Source: Duganella flavida (GTDB lineage Bacteria > Pseudomonadota > Gammaproteobacteria > Burkholderiales > Burkholderiaceae_D). Taken from it: 64,000 bases of DNA. Under the pieces are notes generated by a model. The model made no database searches. It was not told where the DNA came from and was given only the letters and a program-made list of their open reading frames with translations. Positions 27,639 to 35,953 of this stretch are shown here, piece by piece; positions within the stretch are counted from its first letter, which is position 1; each line of letters starts with the position of its first letter. The stretch is taken from the NCBI RefSeq assembly GCF_009857445.1, contig NZ_WWCN01000001.1:248001-312000 (forward strand), written 5' to 3'. The position numbers and the translations under genes were made by a program.

Positions 27639-29816
27639 TTACCGGGTCGCGGACAGGCGGTCGGCCACGATTTTCGGTGTGATGAAGACCAGCAGCTCCG
27701 TCTTGTCATTGGTGCGGGTGTTGCTGCGGAACAGATAGCCCAGCACCGGCACATCGCCCAGCAGCGGCACCTTGTCGGTGGTGCTGCGCTCGGTCTGCTG
27801 GTAGATGCCGCCCAACACCACGGTGCCGCCGTTGTCGACCATGACCTGGGTCTTGACGTGCTTGGTGTCGATGGCAAAGCCGGAGCGGGTTTCCTGGCCC
27901 ACGCTGTCCTTGTTGACGTCAACGTCGATCACGACGTTGCCGTCCGGCGTGATCTGCGGCGTCACTTCGAGGCGCAGGTTAGCCTTGCGGAACATGATGG
28001 AGGTGGCGCCGCTGCTGGTCGCCACTTGATACGGGAGTTCAATGCCCTGCTCGATCAGCGCCACCGCCTTGTCGGCGGTGATCACACGCGGGCTGGAAAT
28101 AATCTTGCCGGTGCCGTCTTCTTCCAGTGCCGACAGTTCCAGGTTGAGGAAGCGGTTGGCGGCCGAGGAGAACAGGCTGACCGCCAGGTTGCCGGCCTGG
28201 GCGCCATTGATGCTGGACGCCGGCAGGTTGACGAATTGGGTGTTGTTATAGGTCGAGTCAGTCAGCTTGACCTGGCCGGTGACCTCGCCCACGCCGGTCA
28301 TATTGCCGGCGATGCCGATGCGGGTGTTGCTGTTGCCGAGCTGGTAGCCGGCGTCGCCACCACGGATGGTGCGCAGGTCGGTGAAGCCGAGCTTGGCGCC
28401 GAGGTTGCGGGTGAAGGTGTCGCTGGCCTCAACGATACGGGCCTCGATCAGCACCTGCTTGGTGGCGACGTCGGTCTTGGCGATCAGGCGGCGCACGTCG
28501 TCCAGCTTGGAGGCGACGTCGGTCACGAACAACTGGTTGGTGCGCGGCTCGATGATGGCGCTGCCGCGCTTGGACAGGATGCGGTTCTTGGTGTCGCCGC
28601 CTTCGAGGCCGAACACGGTTTTAAATGCTTCCGCCTTCTGGTAGTTGAGCTGGAAGATTTCCGACTTTAGCGGTTCGAGGTCGGCGATCTGGGCTTTCTG
28701 CTCCAGTTCCAGTTTTTCCTTGGTCAGCAATTCTTCCTTGGGCGCGATCCAAATGACACTGCCGTTCTTGCGCATATCCAGTGCCTTGGCTTGCAGGATC
28801 ACGTCCAGTGCCTGGTCCCACGGCACCTCCTTCAGGCGCAGGGTCAGATTGCCAGCCACGCTGTCGCTGGTGATGATGTTGAGGCCGGAGATATCGGCAA
28901 TCGCCTGCAGCGCCGCGCGCACTTCCACATTCTGGAAATTGAAGGACAGCTTCTCGCCGCGATAGCCTTGCGAGCCCTGGGTCAGCTTGTTCGGATCTTC
29001 CTTGATCGGTTTGACGTCGACCACCAGCTGGGTGTCGCTCTGGTAGACCGTCTGTTCCCACAGGCCGCGCGCCTCGATGCTCAGGCGCGTGTTCTCGCCT
29101 TGCGGCACGGTGGTGACCAGTGACACCGGGGTGCCGAAGTCGCCCACATCCAGGCGGCGGCGCAGCGCTTCCGGTACGCCGGTCTTGAGGAAGTCGACCA
29201 CCACGCCGGTCGGGGTCTGGCGCACGTCCACCGCCACTTGATTATTCGGCAGGTCGACTACCACGCGGCCTTCGCCGTTGGCGCCGCGGCGGAAGTCGAC
29301 ATCGCGCAGCAGTTGTTTGCCTGCCGCTGCAGCCGGCTTGGCGACCGGCAGGCCGGCCGCGTCCACCGCCGTGGCGACACCACCGGAACCGTCGATGGTC
29401 AGGATGATGGATTTGCCGTCGATGGTGGTGGCGTAGTTGAGAGTACGCTTGAGATTGAACACCAGGCGCGAACGCTCGCCGGCCTGCACCAGGTTGACGC
29501 CGCGCAGGTCGCCCTGATTGAGCTCCTGCACGGTCTTGCCGGTGGCGTTGACGGTGGCGCCGAAATCAAGCGCGATGCGCGGCGGGTTGGTGATGGCAAA
29601 GTTAATCGGCAGCTTGTCCGGCGCGTTCTTCAGCGTGACTTTGACGATCACGTTGGCGCCCTGCTGGTTGGCGCTGATCGATTCAATGGCGTTGGCAGCG
29701 CTGGCGGTAGCAGCAGCAGAATCCTGCGCCATGGCTGGGGCGACGCAGGCAAGTTGCAAGGCCAGCGCCCAAGTGGCGGCGGCCAAGGCGCGCCGGGCCG
29801 TGTGATGAGCGGTCAT
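27639..29816 (-). CDS. pilQ: Type IV pilus secretin PilQ
   Basis: A 725-residue outer-membrane secretin through which the pilus passes. It has a signal peptide (ending VAPAMAQ), two AMIN peptidoglycan-binding domains (about residues 40-150 and 165-270), a secretin N0/STN region (GEKLSFNFQNVEVRAALQAI), an N1 region, and the conserved secretin domain to the end (VITADKAVALIEQGIELPY, GGTVVLGGIYQQ, VPLLGDVPVLGYLFRS). Its start overlaps the pilP stop by four bases. Confidence 0.98.
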   Translation of the reverse strand: MTAHHTARRALAAATWALALQLACVAPAMAQDSAAATASAANAIESISANQQGANVIVKVTLKNAPDKLPINFAITNPPRIALDFGATVNATGKTVQELNQGDLRGVNLVQAGERSRLVFNLKRTLNYATTIDGKSIILTIDGSGGVATAVDAAGLPVAKPAAAAGKQLLRDVDFRRGANGEGRVVVDLPNNQVAVDVRQTPTGVVVDFLKTGVPEALRRRLDVGDFGTPVSLVTTVPQGENTRLSIEARGLWEQTVYQSDTQLVVDVKPIKEDPNKLTQGSQGYRGEKLSFNFQNVEVRAALQAIADISGLNIITSDSVAGNLTLRLKEVPWDQALDVILQAKALDMRKNGSVIWIAPKEELLTKEKLELEQKAQIADLEPLKSEIFQLNYQKAEAFKTVFGLEGGDTKNRILSKRGSAIIEPRTNQLFVTDVASKLDDVRRLIAKTDVATKQVLIEARIVEASDTFTRNLGAKLGFTDLRTIRGGDAGYQLGNSNTRIGIAGNMTGVGEVTGQVKLTDSTYNNTQFVNLPASSINGAQAGNLAVSLFSSAANRFLNLELSALEEDGTGKIISSPRVITADKAVALIEQGIELPYQVATSSGATSIMFRKANLRLEVTPQITPDGNVVIDVDVNKDSVGQETRSGFAIDTKHVKTQVMVDNGGTVVLGGIYQQTERSTTDKVPLLGDVPVLGYLFRSNTRTNDKTELLVFITPKIVADRLSATR

Positions 29817-30364
29817 TTGGTGTTCTCCTTGCTTTCCTGCAGTTCCAACTTGGATACGCGTTCGACCCAGTCGCCGGTGGCGTCCTGGACGATTTCCTTG
29901 AGGCTGACGGCGCTGTCGTCAATGCTGGTGATGCGGCCGAAGTTCTGGCCCAGATGCTGGCCCACCACCACCTGGTGCACGGCGCGGTCGACTTGCAGCA
30001 CGGCGTAGATCACGCCTTTTTTCTCGATGGTGCCGACCATCTTGATGGTGTCGAGCGGGAAGGTCTCCAGCAATTCCTTGCGGCGCTCGGTGTCGGGCTT
30101 GATGCCGTTATGGCCGCCGGCGGCCGCCAGCTTGGCCAGTTCGGCCAGCAGCTTGTTGGGATTGAAGGGATCGAGCTCGTCTTTGCGGGCGTAGGCGAAG
30201 GGAATGAAAGTCTTGGGCTCGGCCAGCGGCGGCACTTGCACCTTGGTCTGGGCGTCGACTTGCTTCATCCAGGTGCGCACTTCCTGCACATCGCTTTCAC
30301 CGCAGCCGGCCAGGGAGGCCAGCAGCGGCAGCGCCATCAGCAATCGTAAAGTCAGCGTGTTCAT
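29813..30364 (-). CDS. pilP: Type IV pilus assembly lipoprotein PilP
   Basis: A 183-residue inner-membrane lipoprotein (signal MNTLTLRLLMALPLLASLAGC, lipidated C21). It has a flexible N-terminal segment that binds PilN/PilO and a C-terminal beta domain (MVGTIEKKGVIYAVLQVD, VGQHLGQNFGRITSI) that contacts PilQ. It overlaps both pilO and pilQ by four bases. Confidence 0.97.
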   Translation of the reverse strand: MNTLTLRLLMALPLLASLAGCGESDVQEVRTWMKQVDAQTKVQVPPLAEPKTFIPFAYARKDELDPFNPNKLLAELAKLAAAGGHNGIKPDTERRKELLETFPLDTIKMVGTIEKKGVIYAVLQVDRAVHQVVVGQHLGQNFGRITSIDDSAVSLKEIVQDATGDWVERVSKLELQESKENTK

Positions 30365-31035
30365 GATTTTTTCGCCGCCTTTTTCTTGTCGGCGGCGGCC
30401 TTGCGCTGCGCTGCCACTTCTTCCGGATCGAGGTAGCGGAAGGTCTTGGCTACCGCCTCCAGCGTCAGCGTGCCATCCTTGCCGGTGCTGAGCATCAGGT
30501 TGTTGAGCGTGACGATACGCGGCAGGTTGGCGATGTCACCGGTGAAGGCGCCAATGTCGTGATAGCTGCCGGTGATCTTGATATCGATCGGCAGCTCGGC
30601 GTAGTAATCCTTGACCACCACCTGCTGTGGCTTGAACAGTTCGAACTGCAGGCCGCGCCCGGCGCCGGCCTGGTTGATGTCGGTCAGCAGCGCGGCCATC
30701 TCGGCCTTGCTCGGCAGCTGTTTCTGCAGGCGCTCGACGTACTGGTCGACCTGCGCTTTTTGCGCCCGCAGCGCTTCCAGGTTGATCGCTTGCGCGGTCT
30801 TGATCTTGTACTCGTCGCGCAACTTGTTTTCCTGCGCCAGGCCGGCTTCCTGCTCTTCAAACTGCGAGCTCCAGTAGCCGAAATAGCCGGCCACGCACAC
30901 CGCCGCCGTCACGCCGATGGCGCACAGCACGCGCGGTGCCAGCGGCCACTGGCCCGGATGGCGGCCGCTGAGATCGCGGAACTGGTCGGTGAACTGGGCA
31001 AACAGTTCGTTGAGGTTGATATTCGCCTTGGCCAT
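30361..31035 (-). CDS. pilO: Type IV pilus inner-membrane platform protein PilO
   Basis: A 224-residue bitopic protein. The start at 31035 gives MAKANINLNELFAQF, preceded by a strong gggggg-aaata Shine-Dalgarno region; longer frames upstream lie in the pilN sequence. One membrane helix (about residues 36-53, LCAIGVTAAVCVAGYFGY) is followed by a coiled coil (QEAGLAQENKLRDEYKIK) and a ferredoxin-like periplasmic domain that dimerises with PilN. The C-terminus is Lys-rich. It overlaps pilN by one base. Confidence 0.96.
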   Translation of the reverse strand: MAKANINLNELFAQFTDQFRDLSGRHPGQWPLAPRVLCAIGVTAAVCVAGYFGYWSSQFEEQEAGLAQENKLRDEYKIKTAQAINLEALRAQKAQVDQYVERLQKQLPSKAEMAALLTDINQAGAGRGLQFELFKPQQVVVKDYYAELPIDIKITGSYHDIGAFTGDIANLPRIVTLNNLMLSTGKDGTLTLEAVAKTFRYLDPEEVAAQRKAAADKKKAAKKS

Positions 31036-31661
31036 TATTTCCCCCCCGCCACGGCCGCGGCTGCAGCCTTGCCCTTGGCGCCCTCTTCCGGCTTGTCCTT
31101 GTCGCGCGGGCGCTTGATGCTGACGTTGAGGTTGAACTCCACCACTTTCTTGGCGCTCTTGCCCTGACCAAGGCCGGTGGATTTCACTTCGATCAGATCG
31201 GGCTTCTCCAGCCACGGCGACTCGCCGGCCAGGTTGCGCAGGAATTCGGAGACCCGCTCCTGCGATTGTGCATAGCCGTTGACCGACACCCGCTGGCCGT
31301 CCTGCTTGAAGCCTTTCAGGTACACGCCGGGCGGGGTTTGCCTGACCAGCTCATCGAGCAGGTAGACCGGCTGGTTGCGGTCGCCCTGCAAATCCTCCAC
31401 CGCTTGCTGGCGCGCTTTCAGCGCTTCGATTTCCTGTTTCAGCGTGGCGATCTCGGCGATCTTTTTATCAAGGCCGGTGATGGCCGTCTTCAGCACCTGG
31501 TTGCGCTGCTCCTGGATCGAGATGGCGCGCGCGTTGTAACCGCCCACCAGCAGCACAATGCCCACGCCCACCACGCCGCCCAGCGCCAGCAGGGCAACAA
31601 AAGCGGCCTTCTTCTGCTTGCGCTTTTCTTCGCGGTGGGGCAGCAGGTTAATCCGTATCAT
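31035..31661 (-). CDS. pilN: Type IV pilus assembly protein PilN
   Basis: A 208-residue bitopic protein. The N-terminal INLLPHREEK motif is the cytoplasmic peptide that docks into PilM. It is followed by a membrane helix (FVALLALGGVVGVGIVLLVG), a coiled coil and a periplasmic ferredoxin-like domain (PPGVYLKGFKQDGQRVSVNG). The Ala/Lys-rich C-terminal tail is longer than usual. It starts one base inside the pilM stop (TGATG). Confidence 0.97.
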   Translation of the reverse strand: MIRINLLPHREEKRKQKKAAFVALLALGGVVGVGIVLLVGGYNARAISIQEQRNQVLKTAITGLDKKIAEIATLKQEIEALKARQQAVEDLQGDRNQPVYLLDELVRQTPPGVYLKGFKQDGQRVSVNGYAQSQERVSEFLRNLAGESPWLEKPDLIEVKSTGLGQGKSAKKVVEFNLNVSIKRPRDKDKPEEGAKGKAAAAAVAGGK

Positions 31662-32737
31662 CAGTCGAACCTCCGCAGGGCCAGGCCGCAGGCGACCAAG
31701 TAGGCAGGCGCATCAAGACGCAGCTGCGTTTCGCGCACCGACGGTCCCAGCTGCATGCCCTTGAACGGCGAAATCACCGCGCTGGAAATGCGGGTGCGGC
31801 TGGCGACCAGGTCCAGCAGACCGGGGATCAGCGCACAGCCGCCAGCCAGGAACAGCTGGTCGACGCGGGTGTAGGGCGTGGAGGTATAGAAGAACTGGAT
31901 AGCGCGCGTGACTTCCAGCGCGGCGCTTTCCAGGAAGGGGGTGAGCAGTTCGGCGTGATAGTTGTCCGGCAGGTCGCCGGTTTTCTTGCGCGCTTCGGCT
32001 TCGTCGAAGGACAGGCCGTAGCTGCGCACGATGTCTTGCGTCAGCGCGTTGCCGCCGAATGGCTGTTCGCGCTCGTACACGGTGACGCCATCCAGCATCA
32101 CGGAAATCTGGGTCACTTGCGCGCCAATCTGGAACAGCGCGATGATCTGACCGGCGCCGGCTTCCGGCAGCTGCGCGGTGACGCGGTCGAGCGCGGCGCG
32201 GGCGGCGTAGGATTCGATGTCCATCACGGTGGCCTTGAGGCCGGACGCTTCGGCTATCGCCACCCGGTCCTCGACTTTTTCGCGGCGCGAGGCGGCCAGC
32301 ATGACTTCGATATCGTCAGCCGAATTGGCGGCCGGGCCGATCACGTCGAAATCCAGGCTGACCTCGTCGAGCGCGAATGGAATGTACTGGCTGGCTTCGG
32401 ATTCCACCTGCACTTCCAGCTGGTCTTCCGGCAGCCCCGCCGGCAGAATGATTTTTTTGGTGATGACGGAGGCGGGCGGCATGCCCAGCGCAGCGTGGCG
32501 CGCGCGGGTGCCACTTTTCTTCCAGACCCGGCGCACGGCTTCCACCACTTGGTCCATGTTCTCGATATTACCGTCGGTGACGGCGTTGCGCGGCAGCGGC
32601 TCGGCGGCATAGCGCTCCAGCCGCAGCTCGCCCTTGGCGCCTTGCACCAGCTCCACCAGCCGCACGCAGGACGTACTGATGTCGATGCCCACCAGCGGCG
32701 GGTTGCCCTGGCCTAGCAAGGCCTTGATATCGATCAT
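31661..32737 (-). CDS. pilM: Type IV pilus actin-like ATP-binding protein PilM
   Basis: A 358-residue cytoplasmic FtsA/actin-like protein that binds the PilN tail and couples the pilus motor to the envelope platform. The ATPase core is recognisable: VGIDISTSCVRLVEL, the PilM region AEPLPRNAVTDGNIENM, and the C-terminal LFLAGGCALIPGL. It is the first gene of pilMNOPQ. Confidence 0.97.
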   Translation of the reverse strand: MIDIKALLGQGNPPLVGIDISTSCVRLVELVQGAKGELRLERYAAEPLPRNAVTDGNIENMDQVVEAVRRVWKKSGTRARHAALGMPPASVITKKIILPAGLPEDQLEVQVESEASQYIPFALDEVSLDFDVIGPAANSADDIEVMLAASRREKVEDRVAIAEASGLKATVMDIESYAARAALDRVTAQLPEAGAGQIIALFQIGAQVTQISVMLDGVTVYEREQPFGGNALTQDIVRSYGLSFDEAEARKKTGDLPDNYHAELLTPFLESAALEVTRAIQFFYTSTPYTRVDQLFLAGGCALIPGLLDLVASRTRISSAVISPFKGMQLGPSVRETQLRLDAPAYLVACGLALRRFD

Positions 32738-32859
32738 ACGAATCCCCCGGCGCCATGGCTGACGCCCGTGTTGCAGTACATCCGAACATGCGGCGGAACT
32801 GTTTGCATAAAAGGAAACTCGTTTGAAAACCAGCGGTTAGGTGGGCTATATCAGCCTGT

Positions 32860-32888
32860 ACATTAAATCGACACTATTTAAGTGTAAA
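32860..32888 (-). promoter_or_regulatory. Candidate sigma-70 promoter for the pilM operon
   Basis: On the minus strand, TTTACA (32888-32883), a 17-base spacer and TAATGT (32865-32860) fit a housekeeping promoter. The transcript would have a leader of roughly 115 bases before the pilM ATG. Confidence 0.45.
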
Positions 32889-32953
32889 GGTATTTCTACT
32901 GTGCACAATTGCCTTTGTGTGAGGGTTTCGCCACACTTATTTTTTAACCTGTA

Positions 32954-32984
32954 AGCAACAAAACAACTGAGTTGCTTTGTTGCT
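32954..32984. repeat. 31-bp near-perfect palindrome between pilM and mrcA
   Basis: Arms agcaacaaaacaact (32954-32968) and agttgctttgttgct (32970-32984) are inverted copies with one mismatch around a single central base. No T-run follows on either strand, so an operator is more likely than a terminator. It is about 70 bp upstream of the pilM candidate -35 and about 45 bp upstream of the mrcA -10 box. Confidence 0.7.
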
Positions 32985-33027
32985 ACCGAGAAATATTCCA
33001 GCCGTAGGGTGCGGCGCGCCGCTCGCT

Positions 33028-33033
33028 TATAAT
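33028..33033 (+). promoter_or_regulatory. Candidate -10 box for mrcA
   Basis: A perfect TATAAT lies 33 bases before the mrcA ATG. The sequence 17 bases upstream (tagggt) is a poor -35, so the promoter may need an activator or be weak. Confidence 0.4.
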
Positions 33034-33066
33034 GGCTCGCATAATCCACTGAAACGATTGCACTGC

Positions 33067-35415
33067 ATGGCCTCTTCCGATACCACACCACCATCATCGA
33101 CTCCGCCTGAAAAAAAACCGGGTAAAAGCTCCCGCTTCCTGTGGCTAGCGGGCTTGTCCGTTGCCGGCCTGGGCCTGACCGGCGTGTTGCTGGTGGTGTT
33201 CGGGCTGGCGATGGCCTACCCCAACCTGCCCGAACTCGATACGCTGACCGACTACCGTCCGAAAATGCCGCTGCGGATCTTCTCCGCCGATAACGTGCTG
33301 ATCGGCGAGTTCGGCGAAGAGCGCCGCAACCTGGTGCGCATCAAGGACATCCCTGATGTAATGAAAAAAGCCGTGCTGGCGATCGAGGACGACCGTTTCT
33401 ACGAACACGGCGGCGTCGACTACACCGGCATCCTGCGCGCGGCTGTGCACAATGCGATGGGCACCGGCGGCCGCCAAGGCGCCTCGACCATCACCCAGCA
33501 GGTGGCGCGCAACTTCTTCCTGTCCAGCGAACAGACCATCAAGCGCAAGGTCTACGAGATGCTGCTGGCGTGGAAGATCGAGAAGAACCTCAGCAAGGAC
33601 CAGATCCTTGAGGTCTATATGAACCAGATCTACCTCGGCCAGCGCGCTTACGGTTTCTCGTCCGCCGCACAAATCTATTTCGGCAAAAATCTGCGCGACA
33701 TTAGCATCGCCGAAGCGGCCATGCTGGCCGGCCTGCCGAAAGCGCCGTCGGCTTACAACCCGGTCGTCAATCCGAAGCGCGCGCGCACTCGCCAGCAGTA
33801 CATCTTGCAGCGCATGCACGAGCTGGGCTACATCAGCGACAAGCAATTTGAAACCGCCAAGGCGGAAGAGTTGAAAGTGAAAACCGACAGCAGCGAATTC
33901 GGCGTGCACGCCGAGTACGTGGCCGAACTGGCGCGCCAGCTGGTGTACGAGCAGTTCAAGGAAGACACCTACACCCGTGGCCTGAACGTGTTCACCACCA
34001 TCACCAAGGCCGACCAGGACGCTGCCTACCTCGCCTTGCGCAAAGGCGTGATGGATTACGAGCGCCGCCATGCGTATCGCGGCCCGGAAGCCTATATCGA
34101 CATCCCGGGCAACAAGGAAGAAGCGGACGACGCCATCGAGACCGTGCTGGCCGAGCATCCAGACAACGACGACATCATCGCCGCCGTGGTATTGACCGCC
34201 ACGCCGCAGCTGATTACCGCCGTGACCGCCTCGGGCGAAGAAATCAAGATTGCCGGTTCGGGCCTGGAAATGGGCCGCTCGTGGCTGTCGGATAAAAATC
34301 CGCCGAACAAGCGCATCCGTCGCGGCGCCGTCATCCGCGTGCTGCAGGAAGGCAAAGACTGGGAAGTGGCGCAGATGCCGGAAATTGAATCGGCATTCGT
34401 GGCCGCCAGCACTACCGACGGCGCCATCAAGGCCATGGTCGGCGGCTTCGACTACAACCGTAACAAGTTCAACCACGTGACCCAGGCATGGCGCCAGCCG
34501 GGCTCGTCGTTCAAGCCGTTTATTTATTCGGCCTCGCTGGAGCGCGGCCTGTCGCCGGCCACCGTGATCAATGACGCGCCAATCTCGTTCGACGCCGGCC
34601 AGACCGGTGGCCAGGCGTGGGAACCGAAGAACTACGACGGCAAGTACGAAGGCCCGATGACCATGCGCAAGGGCCTGACCAAGTCCAAGAACATGATCTC
34701 GATCCGCATCCTGCACCGCATCGGCGCCAAGTACGGGCAGGAATACGCCACCCGCTTCGGCTTCGACGCGGAAAAGAACCCGCCCTACCTGACGCTGGCG
34801 CTGGGCGCGGGCAACGTCACGCCGCTGCAAATGGCCGGCGCGTATGCGGTGTTTGCCAACGGCGGCTACAAGGTCAGCCCTTACCTGATTTCCAAGGTCA
34901 CCGATGCCGATGGCAAGATCCTGTCGCAAGCGCATCCGGATCTGGCCGGTGACGAGAAAAACCGCGTCATCGACGAGCGTAACGCCTTCCTGATGGATTC
35001 CATGCTGAAGGACGTGGTGCGCTACGGTACGGCTGCCAAGGCCAATGTGCTGGGCCGCCGCGACCTCGCCGGCAAGACCGGTACCACCAACGATTCGATC
35101 GATGCATGGTTTGCCGGTTATCAGGCCAAGCTGGTGGGCATCGCATGGATCGGCTACGACCAGCCCAAGAACCTGGGCAACCGTGAAACCGGTGGCGGCC
35201 TGGCGCTGCCAATCTGGATCGGCTACATGCAAAAGGCGCTGAAAAACATCCCGATCGAGGAACGCGCGGTGCCGGAAGGCGTGATGCTGGTGGGGGATGA
35301 ATACTTCTATGCGGAGAATCCGCCGGGCGCCGGGGTCAACAACCTCGACGCGCCGGGGCACGGCACCCCGGCCGAGGAAAAGGCCAAGGACGCCGTCAAG
35401 AACGAGCTGTTCTGA
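33067..35415 (+). CDS. mrcA: Penicillin-binding protein 1A (glycosyltransferase/transpeptidase)
   Basis: A 782-residue bifunctional peptidoglycan synthase. The start at 33067 gives a Ser/Pro/Lys-rich cytoplasmic tail, then one membrane anchor (FLWLAGLSVAGLGLTGVLLV). The GT51 domain holds the catalytic E107 in IEDDRFYEHGGVDY and QGASTITQQVARNFFLS. An OB-like insert follows. The transpeptidase domain has S480-x-x-K483 in PGSSFKPF, SKN at 540-542 and KTG at 670-672. Its position before cyaY/lptM/lysA and opposite pilM is the classic ponA-pilM arrangement. Its stop abuts the cyaY stop. Confidence 0.98.
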   Translation: MASSDTTPPSSTPPEKKPGKSSRFLWLAGLSVAGLGLTGVLLVVFGLAMAYPNLPELDTLTDYRPKMPLRIFSADNVLIGEFGEERRNLVRIKDIPDVMKKAVLAIEDDRFYEHGGVDYTGILRAAVHNAMGTGGRQGASTITQQVARNFFLSSEQTIKRKVYEMLLAWKIEKNLSKDQILEVYMNQIYLGQRAYGFSSAAQIYFGKNLRDISIAEAAMLAGLPKAPSAYNPVVNPKRARTRQQYILQRMHELGYISDKQFETAKAEELKVKTDSSEFGVHAEYVAELARQLVYEQFKEDTYTRGLNVFTTITKADQDAAYLALRKGVMDYERRHAYRGPEAYIDIPGNKEEADDAIETVLAEHPDNDDIIAAVVLTATPQLITAVTASGEEIKIAGSGLEMGRSWLSDKNPPNKRIRRGAVIRVLQEGKDWEVAQMPEIESAFVAASTTDGAIKAMVGGFDYNRNKFNHVTQAWRQPGSSFKPFIYSASLERGLSPATVINDAPISFDAGQTGGQAWEPKNYDGKYEGPMTMRKGLTKSKNMISIRILHRIGAKYGQEYATRFGFDAEKNPPYLTLALGAGNVTPLQMAGAYAVFANGGYKVSPYLISKVTDADGKILSQAHPDLAGDEKNRVIDERNAFLMDSMLKDVVRYGTAAKANVLGRRDLAGKTGTTNDSIDAWFAGYQAKLVGIAWIGYDQPKNLGNRETGGGLALPIWIGYMQKALKNIPIEERAVPEGVMLVGDEYFYAENPPGAGVNNLDAPGHGTPAEEKAKDAVKNELF

Positions 35416-35748
35416 TTATGGTTTGAGCACCACCGGGGCGCCGCCCTGCGCCGAGACCATCTCGGACAGCGAGGCGTACAGCTCGGTGTTGTCGCGGCTG
35501 TTGATCCACTGGCCGTCGATTTGCTTATAGTGGTAGCCGCCCGAGCGGGAGGCTACCCACAGTTCCTTCATCGCCGCCTGGCTGTTGACGATGATCTTGC
35601 TGCCGTTGTCGATGAACTCGATTTCCAGCACATTGCCGCTGCGGCTGCACTCGACGTCGACCACGTCTTCATCGTTCAAGCGGTCCAGCGCCGCCGCGAT
35701 GGTATCAAGCGCGGCTTCCGCCTGCGCCAGGAATTCTGATTCGCCCAT
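35416..35748 (-). CDS. cyaY: Iron donor protein CyaY (bacterial frataxin)
   Basis: A 110-residue protein of normal length. The acidic first helix (ESEFLAQAEAALDTIAAALDR ending in NDEDVVDVE) supplies iron-binding residues, and the frataxin signature IVNSQAAMKELWVASRSGGYHY and WINSRDNTELY follow. It binds iron and modulates Fe-S assembly on IscS/IscU. It is convergent with mrcA with no base between the two stop codons, and divergent from lptM. Confidence 0.96.
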   Translation of the reverse strand: MGESEFLAQAEAALDTIAAALDRLNDEDVVDVECSRSGNVLEIEFIDNGSKIIVNSQAAMKELWVASRSGGYHYKQIDGQWINSRDNTELYASLSEMVSAQGGAPVVLKP

Positions 35749-35791
35749 GCTACACTCCAGTATCTGATCTCAAATAAACCGTGATTTTATC

Positions 35792-35947
35792 GTGAAGTCC
35801 TCCATCCGTTTGATTATCCTCGGCGTATTGCTGAGCGGCTGCGGCCAACCCGGCCCGCTATACCTGCCCAAGCCACCAGCGGCCAAGCCTGCCAAGAGCA
35901 GCCCGGTCCCTGTATCGACTTCTGAACCCGCTGCTCCTCAACAATAA
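35792..35947 (+). CDS. lptM: LptM/YifL-like small LPS-assembly lipoprotein
   Basis: A 51-residue gene with a GTG start, easily missed by length cut-offs. It encodes a lipoprotein signal (KSSIRLIILGVLLSGC, lipidated C17) followed at once by GQPGPLYLP, the family hallmark (GQKGPLYLP in most species), and a Pro/Ala/Ser tail. In E. coli LptM binds LptD and helps its oxidative maturation. The gene order cyaY (divergent)-lptM-lysA matches other proteobacteria, and lysA starts six bases later. Confidence 0.92.
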   Translation: MKSSIRLIILGVLLSGCGQPGPLYLPKPPAAKPAKSSPVPVSTSEPAAPQQ

Positions 35948-35953
35948 AGATCC

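Larger units (their letters stand above)
32738..33066. other. 329-bp divergent control region between pilM and mrcA
   Basis: An AT-rich region holding the start points for two divergent operons. It contains a candidate pilM promoter, a 31-bp near-perfect palindrome (32954-32984) and a TATAAT box in front of mrcA (33028-33033) that has only a poor -35 partner. No convincing small gene is seen. Confidence 0.6.

Noticed and set aside
33145..35361. 738-codon open frame antisense to mrcA
   Set aside because: GC-rich codon bias keeps the antisense frame open; no Shine-Dalgarno sequence, no signal peptide and a His/Val/Arg-heavy composition typical of shadow frames. mrcA motifs are intact on the other strand.
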